From Sedimentitalea todarodis (GTDB taxonomy: Bacteria; Pseudomonadota; Alphaproteobacteria; Rhodobacterales; Rhodobacteraceae), in the NCBI RefSeq assembly GCF_032595355.1, contig NZ_JASMWN010000001.1:496001-560000 (forward strand): a DNA stretch of 64,000 nt, given 5' to 3'. A program made the position numbers and the translations under genes. This document shows positions 26,753-35,600 of this stretch, one piece after another (positions within the stretch are counted from its first letter, which is position 1; each line of letters starts with the position of its first letter). The notes under the pieces were generated by a model. It did not search any database and had not been told where the DNA came from. It saw nothing but the letters and a program-made list of their open reading frames with translations.

Positions 26753-27714
26753 TCAGGCAGAGAGAGCTTTGCCGCACCGAACCCGTAGCGGCCAAACGCA
26801 TTGCCATTGTAAAGCAGATAGGGCTCGCCCGACGACAGCGTCAGATGTGGATAACACTGCATCTCGGCATCCCACGCGCCCGGTTCTGTCTCAAAACCCA
26901 ATGCCGCGTCATCCCGATTCCATGTCACAAGGTCATCACTCTGTGCATAGCCGATGCGGTAACCCTTGCCCGGATCGGTTCGGAACCCGTGCACGTCCCG
27001 ATAACAGAACACCATGTGATAGCGTTCGCCGAAATGAAGAACGCTGGGAAGGGCCTGGCATTCGTCCGAACCAAGGCGATCCGGCAGGATTTGAACGCCA
27101 TCCTCCTTGGTCCAGCCGATGCCGTCTTGCGATACCGCATGTCCGATCTTGTAAACGCGGTCGGGTTGCGAGGTGTCGTTTTCGCGCTTCCATCGTTGCC
27201 CGAACATGTACCACATGTGAAACACACCCATGGCCCTGATCACAAAAGCATCGCCCACCAGAAACGGCTCGTGCAATGACGGACCCAGGATCGGGCCGGG
27301 GCCGATCCGCCTAAAGGTCTCACCGTCATCATCGCTGACCACCAGACCGACGGCCGTATCGACGGCTACCGACACGCGACGATTCCAACCGCAGGTGTAG
27401 CCCCAGACTTGCCCCTCGTTGCGGATCACGTTGATCGGAAAGACCCCGTGTTCATCAAAGGTGCCCAAATCGCCTGCGGGCAGAACGGTTTTTGGTGCAA
27501 CCCTGCGGACCGAGGAAAAATCCTTTTCCATGTCCGCAAAGGACACGTGGCTGCGAAAGGTCTTGCCGTCGGGGTCGACCGATCTGGTGCAAAAATAGAC
27601 CCTGGTGAAGTCCTCGAATTCCAGTGCCTGGGGACTTTGGGCAAACTCCCTGCAATTGTCGGGTAGCGTGTGATCCGCGGGATCAAAGACCTTGCCAAGC
27701 TTGCGTATGATCAT
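26746..27714 (-). CDS. five-bladed beta-propeller protein (GH43/GH68-clan-like), paralogue 2
   Basis: A 322-residue protein whose repeated DG-T-F / Y-IGHA-SQDGI-W blade motifs resemble glycosidase-type five-bladed propellers (GH32/43/68 clans). It shares with the adjacent upstream gene LGKVFDP, REFAQ, LGTFDE, a GW-R-VSV block, S-DDG-TF and the W-EM-YPH segment, so the pair are tandem duplicates. The ATG at 27714 overlaps the previous stop as ATGA; the longer frame to 27726 was not chosen. Whether it hydrolyses, transfers or only binds sugar is unknown. Confidence 0.7.
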   Translation of the reverse strand: MIIRKLGKVFDPADHTLPDNCREFAQSPQALEFEDFTRVYFCTRSVDPDGKTFRSHVSFADMEKDFSSVRRVAPKTVLPAGDLGTFDEHGVFPINVIRNEGQVWGYTCGWNRRVSVAVDTAVGLVVSDDDGETFRRIGPGPILGPSLHEPFLVGDAFVIRAMGVFHMWYMFGQRWKRENDTSQPDRVYKIGHAVSQDGIGWTKEDGVQILPDRLGSDECQALPSVLHFGERYHMVFCYRDVHGFRTDPGKGYRIGYAQSDDLVTWNRDDAALGFETEPGAWDAEMQCYPHLTLSSGEPYLLYNGNAFGRYGFGAAKLSLPEC

Positions 27715-28709
27715 GGTGCTGCCCATTCCGGATGCGAGGCCAGTCGGGCCAATCCAAATCCCTCACGCCCCACACCGTTGCCGAGATAGGCCATGTACAC
27801 CTGTCCATCGACGCGGAAAACATGCGGGTAACTGATCATTTCACTGTCCCAGCCGGTAGGTGAGACGGTGATGCCGACCCTGTCATCGACGCGGGTCCAA
27901 TCCTGCAGATTGTCGCTGTAGGCATACCCGATCCGATAGCCGTTCGCGTGGCTCCGATAATCCTCGGAATAGCGATAGCAAAAGAACATGTGATACTGAC
28001 CGTCCGCCCAGAATACATCGGGGCTGGCCTGTGCCTCATCGTCCTCGACAACGGTGTTGATCAGGTCCTTGCCCAGCTTGCTCCATGTGATGCCGTCCCG
28101 AGACGACGCCATGCGAATGCGATAGACAGGTTCCGGGCGGCCCTTGACGATCTTCCAGGATTTTCCGGCGATATAGAACAGGTACCAGGTGCCGTCGAAC
28201 CTGCGGATCTTGGGCCCGCTCATCACGAAGGGTTCGTCCAGTGAATAGGGAACGACCGGACCGGACCCCAGTTTTTGAAATGTTGCTCCGTCATCGGTGC
28301 TTTCGGCACAGCCAATGGCGACATTGAAGGGGACAGACACGCACCGTGTCCAGCCCGCGTAATAGGCGCGCACCTTGTCCTCGTGGCGGATGATCGACAC
28401 AGGGTAGGTGCCAAATTCGTCAAATGTCCCCAGCTCTCCCAACGGGAGGATGGGGTGCTCGGCGACGCGCAGAACCTGCGTCAGGTCCTTGCGATCCAGA
28501 TCGACAAAGGCGGAATAGCTGACATATTGTCCGGTGGCGTCCGCAGGCGGTCGGCACGAGAAATAGACCCGGACAAAGTCATCGAAAATCAGTGTCGCGG
28601 GCGCTTGGGCGAATTCCCTGAGCCAATCGCGACCGGTGACACGGGACGGATCAAAGACCTTGCCCAGCTTTTCCCATAGAAACGGAGGCTTGGTGCCATT
28701 ATTCGACAA
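27711..28709 (-). CDS. five-bladed beta-propeller protein (GH43/GH68-clan-like), paralogue 1
   Basis: A 332-residue paralogue of the next gene, with the same order of propeller blocks: FDDFVRVYFSCR, LGELGTFDEFGTYPVSIIRHE, SLDEPFVMSGP, MASSRDGITWSKLG and WDSEMISYPHVF. No signal peptide is visible, so it should act in the cytoplasm. It overlaps the WbqC-family gene by 11 bases upstream and the second paralogue by 4 bases downstream. I know proteins of this look from polysaccharide clusters but know no assigned reaction. Confidence 0.7.
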   Translation of the reverse strand: MSNNGTKPPFLWEKLGKVFDPSRVTGRDWLREFAQAPATLIFDDFVRVYFSCRPPADATGQYVSYSAFVDLDRKDLTQVLRVAEHPILPLGELGTFDEFGTYPVSIIRHEDKVRAYYAGWTRCVSVPFNVAIGCAESTDDGATFQKLGSGPVVPYSLDEPFVMSGPKIRRFDGTWYLFYIAGKSWKIVKGRPEPVYRIRMASSRDGITWSKLGKDLINTVVEDDEAQASPDVFWADGQYHMFFCYRYSEDYRSHANGYRIGYAYSDNLQDWTRVDDRVGITVSPTGWDSEMISYPHVFRVDGQVYMAYLGNGVGREGFGLARLASHPEWAAP

Positions 28710-29403
28710 GTTCGAATTCCTTCAGCAGCACGTCGGAAGTGTGGTCGCGGCCATTGAACATCAGCACGTCGAGAACGGAAAGTGCCGGCACGAACTCTGC
28801 TCCGAATTGAGGGTAGGGCGAAAGATGCGGTTCCAGAAAGCGCAGATCGAGGCCGCGTGCGCGGAATGCCTCTGCCTGATAAAGGCCGCGGCCCCCCGGA
28901 GGGTTGAAGTATCCCGTGGCCTCAAGGCGTGTGCAGATATCGATGACCCTGTCGGCGTTGCGCAGTTCTGTCGGACCACCCTCGACCTCGGATGAGGCAT
29001 GGATGGGGGTGAGGATGCCCAGATGTGCACAGGCGAGCCGGAGCGAATTGTGGATGTACTCAAAGAGATTGTCGGCGGGGCATTCGATGATTTCGGTGAC
29101 AACCGGCATCGTCTCGGCAAAGAAGGGTGCCTTGCGATACGCGCCTTCGATCTGCGCGCATAGTTTCCTGCGATCAAAGCTCTCCGAAATCCGGCGATCC
29201 ACCACGTCCAGATAGTCCGAATCCTTCTTGAGAGGGATCGCAAAGGTCACGGGTTCACCGTTTCGCAACAGGCGGTTTCGATTGATCCAGCCCTTCTTTG
29301 TGTACTGGATCGTGTCGTATACAACGAAGGACTCCGCCGCCTGCATCAGTTGGAAGTACCCGAGATAGGGCAGAAAGTAAGGTTGCATGATCGCGGTTTG
29401 CAT
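28699..29403 (-). CDS. WbqC-family protein
   Basis: A 234-residue protein opening IMQPYFLPYLGYFQLM, the hallmark of the WbqC family, with YTKKGWINRNRLL and a late segment FLEPHLSPYPQFG. WbqC genes occur in O-antigen and exopolysaccharide clusters beside aminosugar genes; the reaction is not established to my knowledge. It lies 23 bases after the aminotransferase stop and overlaps the first propeller gene, within the same operon. Confidence 0.87.
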   Translation of the reverse strand: MQTAIMQPYFLPYLGYFQLMQAAESFVVYDTIQYTKKGWINRNRLLRNGEPVTFAIPLKKDSDYLDVVDRRISESFDRRKLCAQIEGAYRKAPFFAETMPVVTEIIECPADNLFEYIHNSLRLACAHLGILTPIHASSEVEGGPTELRNADRVIDICTRLEATGYFNPPGGRGLYQAEAFRARGLDLRFLEPHLSPYPQFGAEFVPALSVLDVLMFNGRDHTSDVLLKEFELVE

Positions 29404-29426
29404 GGGGGACTCTCTATCGCGACGGC

Positions 29427-30533
29427 TTATTTGGGCTGAAGCAGATCAATGATCCGGGACAGGTCCGCTTCGGTCAGGTCCGGATAGATCGGCAGACACA
29501 GCACCTGATCCGCCATCGACGTGGCGATGGGCAAGTTGGCCGGATCGGCAGACGGCAAACCCTTGTACATGTCGAACTCGGTGATCAACGGATAAAAGTA
29601 GCGGCGCGGGTGTACCCCATTGCTCTTCATCCAGTGATACAATTCATCGCGGGACATATGATAATCCGGGCGAACCAGCACTGGGAAATAAGCATGGTTG
29701 GGCCGCTGTCCACCAAGGGCAGGGGCGAGATAGTCGAGCCCGTGGATCGCATCGATCGCTGCACGGTAACGGGCTGAAATTTCCGCGCGGCGGTCGATGA
29801 TGCCATCGATATGCTTGAGCTGCAACAAACCGAAGGCGGCGTTGATTTCACTCATCTTGCCGTTGATACCGGTCGCGACGACGCTTGTTTCACCCTCGTG
29901 ACCAAAATTCTTGAGCTTGTCGATCATGTCCTTCATTTCGGCGGTCTTGCAGATGATGGCGCCCCCCTCGAACGTGTTGAACACCTTGGTGGCGTGAAGG
30001 CTGAGTGTCGAGAGATCTCCGTGATTCAGAACACTGCCTTGGGCGTCTTCGACGCCAAACGCATGCGCCGCGTCGTAGATCAGCTTCAGACCGTGACGCC
30101 TTGCGATGTCTTCAAAATCGGCGACGCGCGCCACGTTCCCATAGCAATGCACCGGCACGATGGCCCTGGTGTTCGGCGTGATCGCGGCTTCGACCTGATC
30201 GGGATCAAGGTTCATGCTGTCCGGTTCGATATCGACGAACACCGGGGTCTGGCGGTTCCACATGATTGCGTGCGAGGTCGCCACGAAAGAGAACGGCGTG
30301 GTGATGACTTCACCATCGTTGCCCATGGCCTGAAGGGCGGTCACGAGGGCAATTGTTCCATTGTTGAACAACGAGATGTGGGGCACACCAAGATAGTCTG
30401 CCAACTGCCTTTCGAACTCTGTGTGAAATGGCCCGCAATTTGACAGGATTCCACTGTCCCAAATCTCTTGCAGATAGGGCGTAAAGTCTTCAAGCGGGGG
30501 AAGATACGGTTTGGTTACGAAAATCTCGTCCAT
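29427..30533 (-). CDS. VioA-like nucleotide-sugar aminotransferase (DegT/DnrJ/EryC1/StrS family)
   Basis: A PLP enzyme of 368 residues. The internal-aldimine lysine lies in LSLHATKVFNTFEGGAI (about 180-196), with YDAAHAFGV carrying the PLP-contacting Asp. The N-terminus IFVTKPYLPPLEDF and the GPFH-EFE block are, from memory, very close to VioA, which makes dTDP-4-amino-4,6-dideoxyglucose (viosamine). Two adjacent ATGs exist at 30536 and 30533; the second matches VioA spacing. The sugar nucleotide precursor genes are not in the window. The general aminotransferase call is firm and the exact sugar is inferred. Confidence 0.85.
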   Translation of the reverse strand: MDEIFVTKPYLPPLEDFTPYLQEIWDSGILSNCGPFHTEFERQLADYLGVPHISLFNNGTIALVTALQAMGNDGEVITTPFSFVATSHAIMWNRQTPVFVDIEPDSMNLDPDQVEAAITPNTRAIVPVHCYGNVARVADFEDIARRHGLKLIYDAAHAFGVEDAQGSVLNHGDLSTLSLHATKVFNTFEGGAIICKTAEMKDMIDKLKNFGHEGETSVVATGINGKMSEINAAFGLLQLKHIDGIIDRRAEISARYRAAIDAIHGLDYLAPALGGQRPNHAYFPVLVRPDYHMSRDELYHWMKSNGVHPRRYFYPLITEFDMYKGLPSADPANLPIATSMADQVLCLPIYPDLTEADLSRIIDLLQPK

Positions 30534-30543
30534 CATGTCAATT

Positions 30544-31446
30544 TCATCGCCCAAGGAGTTTGTTTTTGAATGCACGACGCCAGAGCTTGAACAGTCGTTT
30601 GTGGGGCAGGGCACGCATCATCGACTCGCTATGGTGAAACATTGTCTGCAAGGCCGCCGTGGCGGCCTCGGGGTCGGATTGTTCCTCGTGATAGGCGGCG
30701 AGATGCATGTGCGCAATCGCCGTCATGTAGTGTTGCCGTTCGCGGGTCTTCATGGACAGAAGTCCGTTGGAATGTACACGGTAATAGGCGGGTTTCAAGT
30801 TGCTCAGGAAACGTCCGCCGCCATGATATCCCAGCATGCTCCAGACCATGAGATCTCCGATCGTGGCCGTGCGTATGAACAGCGAGGCTGTGGTTCCTCG
30901 GAAGATGTTGCGAAAGCAGGTCGTCAGGGTGTTGATGGGGGGAGCTTTCTTCAGGTCGGTCGGGGACAGGTCGTGCTCTATCCCGCCGACATATTCCACA
31001 GGCTCGCCTGCCTCTGATATCCCGCGAGCGGTACCATAGGTGAGGGCGACATCCGGCTCGCTGTCCAGAACGGCCACCTGAATCGCCAGCTTGTCGGGAT
31101 CGGACCAAAAATCATCGCCATCGCAAAACGCGATGTATTCGCCCCGCGCATCCGGCATGACATAGGCAAAATGCGGGTTCACGCCTTTGGAGTACTGGTT
31201 TTCGGTCTGAAGAATCGTGCGAAACACCGTCGGATGTCGCGCCGCATAGTCGCGGATGATATCGGCAGTGCCATCCGTCGAGGCATCGTCATGGATCAGG
31301 ATTTCGACGCGGAAATCACAGATCTGATCCAGGAAGCCTTCGAGGCATTGGGCGATGTAGTGCTCGTGATTGAAGGTAATCGCGCAGATGGATACCTTGA
31401 CCGGTTCATCGCTGGGAAATTTCCGGTCACGCAGTGCCGCGGTCAT
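30544..31446 (-). CDS. GT2-family glycosyltransferase
   Basis: A 300-residue GT-A-fold transferase. The N-terminal part has VSICAITFNHEHYIAQCLEGFL (about 17-38), ILIHDDASTDGTADII and the metal-binding DxD-type motif FCDGDDFWSD (about 108-117). No membrane anchor is obvious. It probably transfers the sugar produced by the neighbouring enzymes onto a lipid, glycan or protein; the acceptor is unknown. It ends 10 bases before the aminotransferase start. Confidence 0.9.
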   Translation of the reverse strand: MTAALRDRKFPSDEPVKVSICAITFNHEHYIAQCLEGFLDQICDFRVEILIHDDASTDGTADIIRDYAARHPTVFRTILQTENQYSKGVNPHFAYVMPDARGEYIAFCDGDDFWSDPDKLAIQVAVLDSEPDVALTYGTARGISEAGEPVEYVGGIEHDLSPTDLKKAPPINTLTTCFRNIFRGTTASLFIRTATIGDLMVWSMLGYHGGGRFLSNLKPAYYRVHSNGLLSMKTRERQHYMTAIAHMHLAAYHEEQSDPEAATAALQTMFHHSESMMRALPHKRLFKLWRRAFKNKLLGR

Positions 31447-31467
31447 TGTGAAGTGTCCCGAAGAAAT

Positions 31468-32178
31468 TCAGTCATGAATCTGGGACACCGTATCAAGGTG
31501 TGATCCCTTGCGCACAAAGACCGCTTCGATCAGCCACAAGACCCCTTTGCCGGGTGTCCGGTTCAGATCGGTTATGTCGAACAGTCGAAAGCCGAGCGCA
31601 TCCATTTTCGCGAATACCGCACTCGCCGTGTTGGGGTAGGTCGGGCAGGCCGCAGTGGCCTCGATCAGCAGGACCTGAGCCTGCGCAAGCGTCTTCGGGG
31701 CGCCGTCCAGGACCTTCAGGTCCAGTCCTTCGGCGTCAATTTTCACGATGTCCGGTGTGCCGAAGGGCGATGCGGCCATCGCCGTGTCAAGTTTGCAGAT
31801 CTCGGTCTCGCCCTGGGCAAGGCCCTGATCCTCTGCTTCACTTGCGGAATAGATGAAGCTCGAACTGTCGTCCCGTTCGTGAAACGTGAAGGGGGCGGAG
31901 CCATCAAAATCACCGACACCCTTGTAGTGGATTTCGATGTGCGGGTCGGCAGCCAGGTCCGTGTGCTTCTCCGCCAGGGCTTTCTGCGGTTCAAAGGCGC
32001 TGATCTTGGCCTCGGGAAACGCCGCGCGCACGGCACGGGTCCAGTTGCCGTGATTGGCACCAATATCCACGATATGAGTGGGCTTCATGCCAAGTGCCAC
32101 AAGTGTTTCAAGCAACTTGTCGGTTGGTGAGGGTGGCGGAGGTGCTTCGGGTCGGCGTTTCTTGAATATGCGGACCAT
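31468..32178 (-). CDS. FkbM-family methyltransferase
   Basis: A 236-residue SAM-dependent methyltransferase. Motif I is IVDIGANHGNW (about 36-46), the acidic post-I block is ISAFEPQKAL, and PDIVKIDAEGLDLKVLDGA is the FkbM signature (about 145-163). A basic, proline-rich start (FKKRRPEAPPPPSP) precedes the domain. ATG 32178 has a gagggcgag ribosome binding site and was preferred to the upstream in-frame start at 32229. It probably O-methylates a sugar hydroxyl in the same pathway. It is the first gene of the operon after the acidic repeat gene. Confidence 0.87.
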   Translation of the reverse strand: MVRIFKKRRPEAPPPPSPTDKLLETLVALGMKPTHIVDIGANHGNWTRAVRAAFPEAKISAFEPQKALAEKHTDLAADPHIEIHYKGVGDFDGSAPFTFHERDDSSSFIYSASEAEDQGLAQGETEICKLDTAMAASPFGTPDIVKIDAEGLDLKVLDGAPKTLAQAQVLLIEATAACPTYPNTASAVFAKMDALGFRLFDITDLNRTPGKGVLWLIEAVFVRKGSHLDTVSQIHD

Positions 32179-32610
32179 TTCTCGCCCTCTCTCTATGTGT
32201 CGTGCAAGGTTATCTGCGCCTGCTGGCAATGCAAATGGCGAAGCCCGGTGCGTCTGGAGGTTTCAGGATATGTGTCCTGCTTTGGCTATAGGGTCAAGGC
32301 CCCGCCAACAGATCGCTCCTGCGGATGCGCTGCACTTCGCTGTTCGTTCAGGAGCGGGGTCGACGCCGTGCGCAGAGCCCGATGGCCGAGGAATGGGCAT
32401 TGTCGCGTAAGTATCCGATCTTCGGAATCGCGAGGATCGCTCTATGTTGCGGATTGCCCTCGTTGCGACATTGCCGTTGTGCCGATCGGGTTGATTACAT
32501 CTCGCCGCGGTCACCGCCATTTTTCAGCCACCACAAACTCGGACCAGAGGCGACATGATACAACTGCCCGCCAAAATCCTGTGGCGGGCAGTCCTGTTTT
32601 CTAGGCGTCG
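32179..32610. other. gap between the acidic-repeat gene and the glycan operon
   Basis: About 430 bases with no convincing gene on either strand. It contains the hairpin terminator of the repeat gene at its right end and would hold the promoter of the FkbM-led operon on the minus strand. No clear -35/-10 pair was identified. Confidence 0.5.
32563..32592 (-). terminator. hairpin terminator downstream of the acidic-repeat gene
   Basis: A perfect 10-bp stem, actgcccgcc (32563-32572) with ggcgggcagt (32583-32592), and a 10-base loop lie 19 bases past the stop codon on the minus strand. T residues after it on that strand are few, so strength is uncertain. It separates the repeat gene from the glycan operon. 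Confidence 0.65.
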
Positions 32611-35600
32611 TTAGACACCGGGGTCCAGATCGCTGGCATCGAGGCCACCAGCGAGGTCAGCGCCAAAGGCGTCATCCGATCCGTCCTCATGTCCGGAAGA
32701 TCCAGCATCGACAGCACAGGCGTCCGTGCCGCAAGCGTCGGACTCATCCGCACCGCCGTCCGCGCCGCAGGCGTAGCCTCCGCATGAACTGTCAGCTTCG
32801 GCGGCAGCGGCAGGTGCGGCTTCGTCGCCCTCGTTGCCTTCGTCGCCTTCATCGCCCTCGTTGTCCTCGTTTCCTTCGTCGTTTTCGTCGTTTTCGTCGT
32901 CTTCGTTGTTCTCGTTTCCTTCGTTGTTTTCGTCGCCTTCGTCGCCTTCGTTGTTTTCGTTGCCTTCGTTATCCTCGTTGCCCTCGTCATTCTCGTCGCC
33001 TTCGTCATCCTCGTTGCCTTCGTTATATTCGTCGCCTTCGTCGGCTTCATCCCCTTCGGTTCCGCCGTCGGGTTCGCCTTCGTCGCCTTCGTTTCCTTCG
33101 TCGTTTTCATCGTTGTTGTAATCTTCGTTGCCTTCGTCACCTTCGTTGCCTTCATTGCTCTCGTCACCTTCGTTGCCTTCATTGCTCTCGTTGCCCTCGT
33201 CGCCTTCGTCGCCTTCGTTGTTTTCATTCCCTTCGTCTGTTTCGTCGCCTTCATTGTCTTCGTCACCCTCGTCGCCTTCATTGTCCTCGTTGCCTTCTAT
33301 GCCTTCGTTCGCTTCATCGCCCTCGTCGCCTTCGTTGTTCTCGTTGCCTTCATTTCCCTGATCGCCGGTATCGCCGGGAATGAACTCATCGCCTTCATTT
33401 CCTTCGTCGGCCTCATCGTTCTCGTTGTCTTCATTGCCTTCGTTGTTCTCGTTGCTTTCGTCGCCTTCATCGCCTTCGTTGTCCTCGTCGGCCTCATCGC
33501 CTTCGTTGTCCTCGTTGCCTTCGTCGCCCTCGTTATCCTCGTCAATCTCATTGCCTTCATCGCCCTCGTCGCCTTCGTTGTTTTCGTTGTGCTCGTCACC
33601 TTCGTCGCCTTCGTCGCCCTCGTCGGCCTCGTCACCTTCGCTGCCTTCGTTTCCTTCGTTTCCTTCGTCGCCCTCGTCGCCTTCGTCGCCCTCGTTGTCT
33701 TCGTTGTTTTCGTCGCCCTCGTTGCCTTCATCGCCTTCGTTGTTTTCGCCGCTTTCGTCGCCTTCGTTGCCTTCGTTGTCCTCGTTATCCTCGTTGCCTT
33801 CGTTGCCTTCATTGCCCTCGTTGTCTTCGTTGGCTTCCTGGGTATAGGCCGCGTCGTCTTCGTCGCCCTCATTGGCTTCGTCGCCTTCGTCGCCTTCGTT
33901 TCCTTCTGTGCCTTCGTTCCCTTCGTTGCCTTCGTTGCCTTCGTCGTTTTCGTTGCCTTCATCGTCCTCGTCGTTTTCGTCGCCTTCATCGCCCTCGTTG
34001 GCTTCGTCGTCTTCGTCGCCTTCGTTGTTTTCGTTTCCTTCGTCGTCCTCGTCGCCTTCTAGGCCTTCGTCGCCTTCATTGTTCTCGTCGCCCTCGTCGT
34101 TTTCGTTGTTCTCGTTTCCTTCGTTGCCTGCGTCGCCCTGGACATACTCGTTGTTTTCGTTTCCTTCGTCGCCCTCGTCCCCTTCGTCGCCTTCATTGGC
34201 CTCGTCGCCTTCCAGGCCTTCGTCGCCCTCGTCTCCCTCAAAGCCTTCGTTGGCTTCATTGCCTTCGTTGCCCTCGTCGTTTTCGTCCCCTTCGTTGTCC
34301 TCGTTCGCCTCGTTGTTCTCGTCCCCTTCGTCCCCTTCGTCGTCTTCGTTGTCCTCGTCGCCTTCGTCGGACTCATTGCCCTCGTCGCCCTGGTAATCGA
34401 GCGTCGACTGCACGTCGCCTTCCTCGGAACTTTCGTCGCCTTCATTGCCTTCGTTGTTTTCGTTGTGCTCGTCGTTTTCGTCCTGTTCGTTGTCCTCGTT
34501 TCCTTCGTTTCCTTCGTTTCCTTCGTCGGTCTCGTCGCCCTCGTTATCTTCGTTGGCTTCGTTTCCTTCGTTTCCTTCGTCGTTCTCGTCGCTCTCGTCG
34601 TCTTCGTCTAACTCGTCGCCTTCGTCGGCCTCGTCGCTCTCATCACCTTCATCATCCTCATTGGCTTCATCGCCTTCGTCGCCTTCATCACCTTCGTCAT
34701 ATTCATTGTGCTCGTCGTTTTCGTCCTGATTTTCGTTGGCTTCGTCGTCTTCGTCGCCTTCGTCGGCCTCATCGCCCTCATTGTCTTCGTCGAGTTCGTT
34801 GCCCTCGTTGCCCTCGTCGTTTTCGTTGCCTTCGTCGTTTTCGTTGTTTTCGTCACCTTCATCATTTGGGGTGTCTTCGTTGCCTTCGTTCCCCTCGTCC
34901 TGACCGGAGCCTATGCCTTCATCGCCTTCGTTGCCTTCGTTGTTTTCGTTGCCCTCGTCGGCTCCGGCCTCGTTGCCTTCGTCGCCTTCATCGTCCTCGT
35001 TGCTTTCGTTGCCCTCATCGAGGCCTGCTTCATTGCTTTCGTCGTCCTCGTTGTCCTCGTTGCCTTCGTTTCCCTCGTCCTGGCCCGCACCGATGCCTTC
35101 GTCGCCCTCGTTGCCTTCGTTCCCCTCATTGCCCTCGTCATCCGGGCTGCCGTCTTCATTCCCTTCGTTTCCTTCGTCGAGTCCGCCTTCGTTTCCTTCG
35201 TTTCCTTCGTTTCCTTCGTTGCCCTCGTTGCCTTCATCGAGGCCTGCTTCATTGCCCTCGTCGTCCTCGTTGCCTTCGTTGTTCTCGTTGCCCTCGTCGG
35301 CGCCGACTTCATTGCCCTCGTCGTCTTCGTTGCCTTCGTTGCCTTCATTGCCTTCGTCTACGCCGACCTCGTTGCCCTCATCGCCCTCGTTGCCTTCGTT
35401 GTCCTCATTGCCCTCATCGTCGGGTGTGACTTCGTTGCCTTCATCGCCCTGGTCGTTGCCTTCGTTGCCCTCGTCGCTTTCGTTGCCTTCATCCCCCTCG
35501 TTGGCTTCGTCGTTCTCGTCGCCTTCGTTGTCCTCGTTACCCTCGTTGCCTTCGTCCTGGATTTCATTGCCTTCGTTGGCCTCGTCGCCCTCGTCGTTTT

